DNA of 15,575 bases from DASRHY01 sp046765875 (lineage in GTDB: Bacteria > Actinomycetota > Actinomycetes > Propionibacteriales > Kribbellaceae), in contig JBKPSJ010000413.1 in assembly GCA_046765875.1 (NCBI GenBank), positions 1-15,575 on the forward strand, given 5' to 3'. Shown here piece by piece: positions 1 through 6,015 of the stretch. Position numbers and translations under genes: made by a program. The notes under the pieces were generated by a model that ran no database searches, was not told the DNA's origin, and saw nothing but the letters and a program-made list of their open reading frames with translations. Each line of letters starts with the position of its first letter. Within the stretch, counting starts at the first letter, position 1.

Positions 1-1
1 G

Positions 2-283
2 CTCGAGATCTCCGCACCGTCGGCCAGCCGGCTGGTGTCCCGGCTCGTCGACGAGCGGCTGATCCTGCGCCGTACGCCAGACCACGACCGCCGAACTCTC
101 GAGCTCCGGCTGTCGGCCAAGGGCCGCCGTACCCTCGACCGGGTCCGGCAGGCGCGGCGTACCGCGATCGCCGAGGTGCTGTCGACGATGACCGCGCAGG
201 ACCGGAGGGCGCTGATCGACGGTCTGTCCGGCTTCGCCTCCGCCGGCCACACGGTCTCCGCCGCCCGCTCCGTCCGGTCCTGA
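2..283 (+). CDS. MarR-family transcriptional regulator, C-terminal part (5' truncated)
   Basis: The reading frame is open from the left edge to a TGA at 281-283 and gives about 93 residues. The visible part matches the recognition helix and wing of a MarR winged-helix repressor: a Ser/Ala-rich helix (SAPSASRLVSRLVDERL), then a wing with the family signature RRTPDHDRR followed by LELRLSAKG, then a long amphipathic dimerisation helix near the C terminus. MarR proteins are cytoplasmic homodimers that bind palindromes near their own or divergent promoters and are released by small phenolic ligands or oxidants. The start, N-terminal dimer helices and likely target lie outside the window, so no ligand can be proposed. 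It converges on argG. Confidence 0.85.
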   Translation, partial: LEISAPSASRLVSRLVDERLILRRTPDHDRRTLELRLSAKGRRTLDRVRQARRTAIAEVLSTMTAQDRRALIDGLSGFASAGHTVSAARSVRS

Positions 284-432
284 GCGGGCTCACTCGTCGC
301 GTGCCGGTCACCCTTCGCGCTGACCAGTGCGGACACGATCGCGGCCCGGACAACCCGGTACCTTCTCCATCCCGTCACGACGACCATTGCCAAGAATCAA
401 CAGTTGCACTCTGACAAGTTTCATCGCGCGTT

Positions 433-462
433 CGACCGACAGGCCCACACCAACGTCGGTCG
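433..462. terminator. candidate bidirectional terminator hairpin between marR-like gene and argG
   Basis: Perfect 8-bp inverted repeat CGACCGAC (433-440) and GTCGGTCG (455-462) with a 14-nt loop, in the convergent 3' intergenic region. There is no T-tract on either strand, which is common in GC-rich actinomycetes. The rest of 284-501 shows no credible gene. Confidence 0.35.
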
Positions 463-501
463 GGCCGGTCACGCAGAGTCAGTAGCCGGGCCTAGCAACA
501 G

Positions 502-1953
502 CTAGTCGGTGCCGGATTCCATTGCGGCGCGGTCGAGAAGTTCGTCGTCCTCGTCCTTGCCGCCGCGGGACGCGATCGCGGCCGCGCCGCCGCTCGGCAT
601 CTCGCCGATCAGGCCGGTCTGCTGGGCCGGGGTCCCGATCAGCTCGGCATGCGCGGTGCCGACCATGCCGAGGCCGGCGTACTGCTCGAGCTTGGCCCGC
701 GAGTCGGCGATGTCGAGGTTACGCATGGTGAGCTGGCCGATCCGGTCCAGCGGCCCGAACGCGGAGTCCTCGGTCCGCTCCATCGACAGCTTGTCCGGGT
801 GGTAGCTGAACGCCGGCCCGGTGGTGTCGATGATCGAGTAGTCCTCACCCCGCCGCAGCCGCAGCGTCACCTCGCCGGTGATCGCGGAGCCGACCCAGCG
901 CTGCAGCGACTCGCGCAGCATCAGCGCCTGCGGGTCGAGCCAGCGGCCCTCGTACATCAGCCGGCCGAGCCGCCGGCCCGAGGCGTGGTAGGTCGCGATC
1001 GTGTCCTCGTTGTGGATCGCGTTGACCAGCCGCTCGTACGCCGCGTGCAGCAGCGCCATCCCGGGTGCCTCGTAGATGCCCCGGCTCTTGGCCTCGATGA
1101 TCCGGTTCTCGATCTGGTCGGACATGCCCAGCCCGTGCCGACCGCCGATCGCGTTGGCCTCCATCACCAGGTCGACCGCCGTTCCGAACTCCTTGCCGTT
1201 GATCGCCACCGGCCGGCCCCGCTCGAAGCCGATCGTCACGTCCTCGGCGGCGATCTCGACCGCCGGGTCCCAGAACGCCACGCCCATGATCGGCTCGACG
1301 GTCTCGATCCCAGTGCCGAGGTGCTCCAGCGTCTTGGCCTCGTGGGTGGCACCCCAGATGTTCGCGTCGGTCGAGTACGCCTTCTCCGTGCTGTCCCGGT
1401 ACGGCAGACCGTGCGCCTGTAGCCACTCGCTCATCTCCCGCCGGCCGCCGAGCTCGCCGACGAACGCCGGGTCCAGCCACGGCTTGTAGATGCGCAGGTT
1501 CGGGTTGGCCAGCAGCCCGTACCGGTAGAACCGCTCGATGTCGTTGCCCTTGAACGTCGAGCCGTCGCCCCAGATCTGGACGTCGTCGTCGAGCATCGCC
1601 CGTACCAGCAGCGTGCCGGTCACGGCCCGGCCCAGCGGGGTGCTGTTGAAGTACGAGCGGCCGCCAGAGCGGATGTGGAACGCCCCGCAGGTGAGCGCGG
1701 CCAACCCCTCCTCGACCAGCGCCGCGCGGCAGTCGACCAGCCGGGCGATCTCCGCGCCGTAGGACTTGGCCCGCCCCGGGACCGAACCGATGTCGGCCTC
1801 GTCGTACTGGCCGAGGTCGGCGGTGTAGGTGCATGGCACCGCACCCTTGTCGCGCATCCACGCGACCGCCACCGAGGTGTCGAGACCGCCGGAGAACGCG
1901 ATGCCGACCCGCTCGCCGGCGGGCAGGAAGGTGATCACCTTGGACACCTGCAT
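502..1953 (-). CDS. argG: argininosuccinate synthase
   Basis: Catalyses ATP-dependent condensation of citrulline and aspartate to argininosuccinate, the penultimate step of arginine synthesis, in the cytoplasm. The 483-residue product carries the N-type ATP-pyrophosphatase loop (GIAFSGGLDTS) near its N terminus, then GDGSTFKGNDIERFYRYG, EKAYSTDANIWGATHEAK and IGGRHGLGMSDQIENRIIEA, all collinear with the E. coli-type (longer, class 2) ArgG rather than the ~400-residue class. It runs past the usual ~447-residue end with an acidic, Ala/Gly-rich tail. I chose the ATG at 1953. It aligns with the family N terminus, and a good -10 (TATGAT, 1980 to 1975) would place the transcription start downstream of the other in-frame ATG at 1983. 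The ribosome site is weak (GGGTG about 7 nt upstream). A GTG at 1947 is another possible start. No other arg gene is nearby. Two ARG-box-like palindromes overlap promoter and start. Confidence 0.95.
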   Translation of the reverse strand: MQVSKVITFLPAGERVGIAFSGGLDTSVAVAWMRDKGAVPCTYTADLGQYDEADIGSVPGRAKSYGAEIARLVDCRAALVEEGLAALTCGAFHIRSGGRSYFNSTPLGRAVTGTLLVRAMLDDDVQIWGDGSTFKGNDIERFYRYGLLANPNLRIYKPWLDPAFVGELGGRREMSEWLQAHGLPYRDSTEKAYSTDANIWGATHEAKTLEHLGTGIETVEPIMGVAFWDPAVEIAAEDVTIGFERGRPVAINGKEFGTAVDLVMEANAIGGRHGLGMSDQIENRIIEAKSRGIYEAPGMALLHAAYERLVNAIHNEDTIATYHASGRRLGRLMYEGRWLDPQALMLRESLQRWVGSAITGEVTLRLRRGEDYSIIDTTGPAFSYHPDKLSMERTEDSAFGPLDRIGQLTMRNLDIADSRAKLEQYAGLGMVGTAHAELIGTPAQQTGLIGEMPSGGAAAIASRGGKDEDDELLDRAAMESGTD

Positions 1954-1982
1954 AAGTATGCACCCGACTGCATGATCATACA
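1949..1982 (-). promoter_or_regulatory. tandem ARG-box-like operator (putative ArgR site) over the argG promoter and start codon
   Basis: Two 14-bp inverted repeats lie side by side: TGCATAAGTATGCA (1949-1962) and TGCATGATCATACA (1969-1982). Each has a 5-4-5 arrangement, the geometry of ArgR ARG boxes (E. coli TGAAT-N4-ATTCA; Streptomyces half-sites resemble TGCAT/ATGCA). Their centres are 20 bp apart, close to the 20-21 bp of paired ARG boxes known to bind an ArgR hexamer. The right box covers the putative -10 and the left box covers the ATG at 1953, so arginine-loaded ArgR would be expected to block initiation. Seen: the repeats and spacing. Inferred: ArgR as the binder. Confidence 0.65.
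1975..1980 (-). promoter_or_regulatory. argG: putative -10 element of argG
   Basis: TATGAT on the minus strand (read 1980 to 1975), five of six matches to TATAAT. Transcription would start near 1968, giving a leader of about 15 nt before the ATG at 1953. I see no convincing -35 hexamer at 17-18 bp spacing. The element lies inside the right ARG-box-like palindrome. Confidence 0.45.
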
Positions 1983-2015
1983 AATCAGCGCCGCCCGGCG
2001 GGTCATCCGGCCGCC

Positions 2016-2067
2016 TGGCACCCGTACCAACCAGATTCGGCGGCGAGAATGGTCGGTACGGGTGCCA
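2016..2067. terminator. long inverted repeat between the FHA gene and argG (terminator or leader structure)
   Basis: A perfect 13-bp arm, TGGCACCCGTACC (2016-2028), pairs with GGTACGGGTGCCA (2055-2067). The 26-nt interior can itself pair partly (ATTC with GAAT, CC with GG). It lies just after the stop of the DUF1707-FHA gene and about 60 bp upstream of argG on the same strand, so it most plausibly ends transcription from the upstream gene. No T-tract follows. Confidence 0.5.
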
Positions 2068-2080
2068 AGCGGCAGAAGCG

Positions 2081-2587
2081 CTAGCGGCCGATCCGGACCC
2101 GGTACGTCGCCTGGCCGAAGCCGATCAGATCGCCGTCGCCGACCTCGGTGGTGCCGGTGATGCGGACGCCGTTGATGTACGTACCGTTCATCGAGCCCAG
2201 GTCGCGCACCATCCACCGGCCCGGCCCGTGGTTCATCAGTTCGGCGTGGACGCGTGAGACGGTCGCGTGCCCGACCCGCAGGCCGACCGCGAGCCCGCGG
2301 CCGATCCGGATCGGGTCCGCGGCGGTGCTCGGCAAGCGCAGCCGCGGGTCGTCCGATTCCGCCCGGCGCTGAGAAAGAACGCGGGTCAGGATCGTACGGA
2401 CGCTGTGGCCGAGGGACGGAAGGTCGGCGAGGACGCTGCTCAGCTCGGCCCGGGTGCGGGCCCGCAGCGTCAGGTCGACCCGGCGGATGAAGGTGCTGTC
2501 CGACAGCCGGCCGGACGCCATCGCCTCGCGGAGCCGGACCAGTGCGCGCTCCCGCTCGGCGTCGGAGACACGCACCGCACGGTCCAT
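2081..2587 (-). CDS. DUF1707 and FHA domain protein
   Basis: A 168-residue protein with two recognisable modules. Residues about 5-57 (RVSDAERERALVRLREAMASG onward, ending in LADLP) are the DUF1707 helical domain common in actinomycete membrane and signalling proteins. Residues about 92-165 are a forkhead-associated domain with the phosphothreonine-binding signatures IGRG (95-98), SRVH (111-114) and SMNGTYING (132-140). FHA domains bind phosphothreonine peptides, so this is likely a partner of a Ser/Thr protein kinase. No membrane segment is visible, so it should be cytoplasmic. The ATG at 2587 places DUF1707 at the very N terminus as usual, although the ribosome site is weak. It lies 42 bp downstream of sthA on the same strand and may be cotranscribed with it. 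Its partner kinase is not in the window. Confidence 0.88.
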   Translation of the reverse strand: MDRAVRVSDAERERALVRLREAMASGRLSDSTFIRRVDLTLRARTRAELSSVLADLPSLGHSVRTILTRVLSQRRAESDDPRLRLPSTAADPIRIGRGLAVGLRVGHATVSRVHAELMNHGPGRWMVRDLGSMNGTYINGVRITGTTEVGDGDLIGFGQATYRVRIGR

Positions 2588-2629
2588 GACGCCCAGTGTC
2601 CGGGCATGCCCTGCACCGTGTCCACAGAT

Positions 2630-4042
2630 TCAGCTGCCGTCACCGAAGACGGCGAGCGCCCGTATCTTGTTGGTGACGTCGAGGGCCGCGACCTTGTACG
2701 CCTCGGAGAGCGTCGGGTAGTTCAGCACCGTGTCGACCAGGTAATCGATCGTGCCGCCGCAGCCCATGATCGCCTGGCCGATGTGCACCAGATCGGTGGC
2801 GTTGGTGCCGAACACGTGTACGCCGAGCAGGGTGCGGTCGTCGGTCGACACCAACAGTTTGAGCATCCCGTACGTGTCGCCGACGATCTGCCCGCGCGCG
2901 AGTTCGCGGTACCGCGAGACGCCGATCTCGTACGGCACCGACGAGCGGGTCAGCTCCTCCTCGGTCGCACCGCAGTACGACACCTCCGGGATGGTGTAGA
3001 TCCCGATCGGCTGCAGCCCGGCCAGCTCGCGGGCCGGTTCGCCGAAGGCGTGGTACGCCGCCAGCCGGCCCTGGTCCATGCTGTTCGCCGCCAGCGCCGG
3101 GAAGCCGATGACGTCACCGACGGCGTAGATGTGCTCGACCGCGCTGCGGTAGTGCTCGTCGACCTTGATCCGGCCGCGCGAGTCGGCCTCCAGCCCGGCC
3201 TTGTCCAGGTCGAGCTCGTCGGTCATGCCCTGCCGTCCCGCCGAGTACATCACCATCTCGGCCGGGATGCGCTTGCCGCTGGCCAGGCTGGTGACCGTAC
3301 CGCGCTCGGACACCTCGACCCGCTCGACCTCCTCGCCGAACCGGAAGGTCACCGCCTGGTCGCGCAGGTGGAACTTGAGCGACTCGACCACCTCGGGGTC
3401 GCAGAACTCGAGCATCCGGTCGCGCTTCTCGACCACCGTGACCCGGGTGCCGAGCGCGGCGAACATCGACGCGTACTCGATCCCGATCACACCCGCACCG
3501 ACCACGACCATCGACCCGGGCACCCGGTCGAGTTGCAGGACGCCGTCGGAGTCCAGCACGTACCGGTCGTCGAACTCGACCGACGCCGGCCGGGCCGGTC
3601 TGGTCCCGGTGGCGACCACGATCTTGTCCGCGGTCACGGTGCTGTTGTCGCCGCGGCGCGCACCGGTGACCCGGATCGTGTGCGGGTCGAGGAAGCTGCC
3701 GGTGCCCTGCAGCAGGTCGACGTGGTTGCGCAGCAACTGAGCTCGTATCACTTCGACCTCGCGGCCGACGACGTGCTGCGTACGGGCCATCAGGTCGCCG
3801 ATGGTGATGTCGGACTTGACCCGGTAGCTGGCGCCGTACAGGTCGCGCAGCGCTAGACCGGTCAGGTACAGAACCGCCTCGCGCAATGTCTTCGACGGGA
3901 TGGTCCCGGTGTTGACGCAGACGCCGCCGAGCATCGAGCCGCGCTCCACCAGCGCCACTCGCCGGCCAAGCTTTGCCCCGGCGATCGCGGCCTTCTGACC
4001 GCCCGGACCTGATCCGATCACCACGAGGTCGTAGTCGTACAT
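2630..4042 (-). CDS. sthA: Si-specific NAD(P)+ transhydrogenase (soluble pyridine nucleotide transhydrogenase)
   Basis: A cytoplasmic FAD enzyme that exchanges hydride between NADPH and NAD+ and balances the two pools. The 470-residue product shows the N-terminal FAD Rossmann motif (VVIGSGPGGQKAA, from residue 7), the active-site-like segment GVCVNTGTIPSK (41-51), the NAD(P)-binding GAGVIGIEYASMF, the second FAD motif HIYAVGDVIGFPALA and a C-terminal dimerisation domain with the NYPTLSEAYKVAAL signature shared with E. coli SthA. Cys42 is kept but the second redox Cys is Thr47, as in SthA and unlike lipoamide or glutathione reductases; this decides the name. The ATG at 4042 has an AGGGAG ribosome site about 7 nt upstream. 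A longer in-frame start at 4117 is unlikely because it precedes the natural MYDYD start. It is divergent from the hydrolase-LuxR regulator. Confidence 0.93.
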   Translation of the reverse strand: MYDYDLVVIGSGPGGQKAAIAGAKLGRRVALVERGSMLGGVCVNTGTIPSKTLREAVLYLTGLALRDLYGASYRVKSDITIGDLMARTQHVVGREVEVIRAQLLRNHVDLLQGTGSFLDPHTIRVTGARRGDNSTVTADKIVVATGTRPARPASVEFDDRYVLDSDGVLQLDRVPGSMVVVGAGVIGIEYASMFAALGTRVTVVEKRDRMLEFCDPEVVESLKFHLRDQAVTFRFGEEVERVEVSERGTVTSLASGKRIPAEMVMYSAGRQGMTDELDLDKAGLEADSRGRIKVDEHYRSAVEHIYAVGDVIGFPALAANSMDQGRLAAYHAFGEPARELAGLQPIGIYTIPEVSYCGATEEELTRSSVPYEIGVSRYRELARGQIVGDTYGMLKLLVSTDDRTLLGVHVFGTNATDLVHIGQAIMGCGGTIDYLVDTVLNYPTLSEAYKVAALDVTNKIRALAVFGDGS

Positions 4043-4134
4043 CGCGTCTCCCTGCGCCGCGCGGACGTACCGCGATGTCCTCAGCGTCACCCGTCCCGCG
4101 CCCGTCGCACAAGCCACACGGCGTGCGCCGTGGG

Positions 4135-4140
4135 TACGAT
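4135..4140 (+). promoter_or_regulatory. putative -10 of the hydrolase-LuxR gene (leaderless start)
   Basis: TACGAT ends 6 nt before the GTG at 4147. This is the spacing expected if transcription starts at the first base of the start codon, a common actinomycete arrangement. No recognisable -35 and no Shine-Dalgarno are present, which fits leaderless expression. Confidence 0.4.
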
Positions 4141-4146
4141 CGAGGC

Positions 4147-5259
4147 GTGTGGGGGTCGGTGGGTGCCGACGCGCCGCCGCAGGATCTGAGGTTCTGCCGG
4201 TCGGCCGATGGTGTGCGGATCGCGTATGCGCGGCACGGTTCCGGCCCGCCGCTGGTGATCGCCACGTGCTGGCTGAGCCACCTCCAGTACGACTGGCAGA
4301 GCCCGGTGTGGCGGCACTTCCTCGACTCGCTCGGCGAGATCGCCACCGTGATCCGGTACGACGAGCGGGGCTACGGGCTGTCTGACTGGGACGTCGACGA
4401 CTTCAGCCTGCCGGCCCGGGTCGCCGATCTGGAGGCGGTGATCGACCACGCCGGGTTCGACCGGTTCGCGATGATGGCCATGGCGCAGGGTGGTCCGCCC
4501 GCGATCAACTACGCGGTACGCCATCCCGAACGGCTCAGCCGGCTGATCTTCTACGGCAGCTACGCCGCGTCCTTCCGGAATCCGACCCCGGAGGACATCG
4601 AGCTCAACGACACGTTCCAGCACCTGATCAAGGTGGGCTGGGCGCGGCCGGAGTCGGAGTTCCGGCGGGTGTTCACCTCGCTGATGATTCCTGGCGCCAC
4701 CGAGGAGCAGATGCGCTGGCTGGACGAGCTGCAACGCGTGTCGTCCTCGGCCCGGAACGCCTACGCCGCACGCCTGCAACGCCGCAAAGACGACGCGATC
4801 GCCCTGCTGCCCGAGATCGACGTACCGACCCTGGTCCTGCATTCGCGGTACGACCGGATGAACGGGTTCGAGGAGGGCCGCCTGCTCGCCTCGACCATCG
4901 CCGGCGCCCGGCTTGTGGTGCTGGAGAGCTCGAACCACATCGTGCTCGGTGACGAGCCGGCCTGGCAGGTCTTCATGGACGAGGTCAGGGCGTTCATGGC
5001 TCCCGACCGCGCTGCGGGAGCACCGTCGCTGGCCGCCTACGCCGGCTTCGGTGCCGACGTCGCCGGGTTGCTGTCGGCGCGCGAGTTGGAGGTACTGCGG
5101 CTCGCGGCGCAGGGCCAGGACAACGCCGCCATCGCGGAGTCGCTGACCCTCAGCGTGCGCACGGTCGAGCGGCATCTGCACAACACGTATCTGAAGCTCG
5201 GGATCCAGGGGAAGTCGGCTCGTACGGCCGCCGTCGCCCGGCTGATGTCGCGGGCCTGA
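4147..5259 (+). CDS. LuxR-type regulator with N-terminal alpha/beta-hydrolase-fold sensor domain
   Basis: A 370-residue two-domain protein. Residues about 15-290 are an alpha/beta-hydrolase fold: strand-turn RHGSGPPLV (29-37), VIRYDERGYGLSD (68-80), the nucleophile-elbow region MAMAQGGPPA (110-119), acid region HSRYDRMNG with Asp236, and SSNHIVLG with His264. Residues about 305-365 are a LuxR/GerE helix-turn-helix (LSARELEVLRLAAQG, then LSVRTVERHLHNTYLKLG). The elbow serine is Ala113, so the usual Ser-His-Asp triad is broken and the domain more likely senses a ligand than cleaves one (inference). The GTG at 4147 was chosen because the -10-like TACGAT sits 6 nt upstream; an upstream in-frame ATG at 3973 would run through the divergent sthA start. 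It may control sthA, itself or the next gene. A hairpin follows the stop. Confidence 0.88.
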   Translation: MWGSVGADAPPQDLRFCRSADGVRIAYARHGSGPPLVIATCWLSHLQYDWQSPVWRHFLDSLGEIATVIRYDERGYGLSDWDVDDFSLPARVADLEAVIDHAGFDRFAMMAMAQGGPPAINYAVRHPERLSRLIFYGSYAASFRNPTPEDIELNDTFQHLIKVGWARPESEFRRVFTSLMIPGATEEQMRWLDELQRVSSSARNAYAARLQRRKDDAIALLPEIDVPTLVLHSRYDRMNGFEEGRLLASTIAGARLVVLESSNHIVLGDEPAWQVFMDEVRAFMAPDRAAGAPSLAAYAGFGADVAGLLSARELEVLRLAAQGQDNAAIAESLTLSVRTVERHLHNTYLKLGIQGKSARTAAVARLMSRA

Positions 5260-5273
5260 CGACTACGCGTAAA

Positions 5274-5294
5274 CCGTCACCACGCCGGTGACGG
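5274..5294 (+). terminator. hairpin terminator after the hydrolase-LuxR gene
   Basis: Perfect 8-bp stem CCGTCACC (5274-5281) and GGTGACGG (5287-5294) with a 5-nt loop, 15 bp past the TGA at 5257-5259 and preceded by AAA. There is no T-run after the stem. Confidence 0.5.
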
Positions 5295-5345
5295 CCGGCA
5301 CCGGATTGCGTGCACGCACGGACGCGGGGCCTGCCCGCGCGTTCG

Positions 5346-5351
5346 TAACTT
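5346..5351 (+). promoter_or_regulatory. putative -10 of the AhpD/CMD-like gene (leaderless start)
   Basis: TAACTT ends 6 nt before the ATG at 5358. No Shine-Dalgarno lies between, so a leaderless transcript is likely. No clear -35 is seen. Confidence 0.4.
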
Positions 5352-5357
5352 CGTCGC

Positions 5358-6011
5358 ATGACGACTACCGAGCTCACCGGAACGGGCTTCCTCGCGCTTC
5401 CGGAGCCCACCACCGAGGTCGAACGTCTGTATGACGACTCCGCCGCGAAGGACGGCTTCGTCATGAACCTGAGCCGGCTGTGGGCACATCAGCCCGAACT
5501 GCAGAGGGGTCTGTTCGGACTGATGGGCAGCGCCGTCCACACCGCCGGGCTGACGGCGCGGCAGCGTGCCGTGCTGGTCGTCGCCTGCGCGTCGGAGTTC
5601 GGCGACTCGTACTGTGCGCTTGCCTGGGGCAACAAGCTGACCCAGGTGGCGAGTCCGGACGTCGCCGCCGGGGTCGTCCGCGGCTACGACGACGGGCTTG
5701 ATCCGACCGAACGCGCACTGGCCCGGTGGGCTCGGACGGTCGCCCGCGAACCCGGCAACACCGAGCCGGCCGATATCCAGCCGCTGCGGGACGCCGGCTT
5801 CGACGACGCGCAGATCCTCGCGATCACCGCCTTCGTCGCGTTCCGGCTCGCCTTCGCCATCGTCAACGACTCGCTCGGTGTGCTGCCGGACGTCGAGTTG
5901 TTCCAGCGCGCATCGGCGCGGCTGCGGGACGCCGTCGACTTCGGCCGGCCCGTCGCCCCCTCGCCCGTTCCCACTGTCCCCGTTCGCGCTGCCCTCGTTG
6001 GCCATGTCTGA
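5358..6011 (+). CDS. carboxymuconolactone decarboxylase / AhpD-like protein, single cysteine
   Basis: A 217-residue all-helical protein of the AhpD-like superfamily. The core helix ACASEFGDSYCALAWGNKL (residues 77-94) sits where AhpD-type peroxidase-related proteins have E...CxxC...H, and the later helix LAITAFVAFRLAFAIVNDSLG is the second conserved helix pair. Cys86 is present, but the partner Cys position is Asp83 and the usual His is replaced by Trp90 or its neighbour. A classical disulfide-relay peroxidase is therefore doubtful, and the protein may be a one-Cys redox or lactone-binding member. The C-terminal ~25 residues are Pro/Ala-rich. The ATG at 5358 is the only start with a nearby -10. 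The stop lies 4 bp from the stop of the convergent LuxR/NB-ARC gene. No substrate can be named. Confidence 0.8.
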   Translation: MTTTELTGTGFLALPEPTTEVERLYDDSAAKDGFVMNLSRLWAHQPELQRGLFGLMGSAVHTAGLTARQRAVLVVACASEFGDSYCALAWGNKLTQVASPDVAAGVVRGYDDGLDPTERALARWARTVAREPGNTEPADIQPLRDAGFDDAQILAITAFVAFRLAFAIVNDSLGVLPDVELFQRASARLRDAVDFGRPVAPSPVPTVPVRAALVGHV

Positions 6012-6015
6012 GCCT

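Noticed and set aside
649..1422. A 257-codon open frame on the plus strand
   Set aside because: Antisense to the well-conserved argG; no start signal or domain.
2267..3856. A 529-codon open frame on the plus strand
   Set aside because: Antisense shadow of sthA and the FHA gene; no recognisable motif and shadow-type composition.
4087..5181. A 364-codon minus-strand frame opposite the hydrolase-LuxR gene
   Set aside because: Shadow frame; the plus strand encodes hydrolase and LuxR motifs in order.
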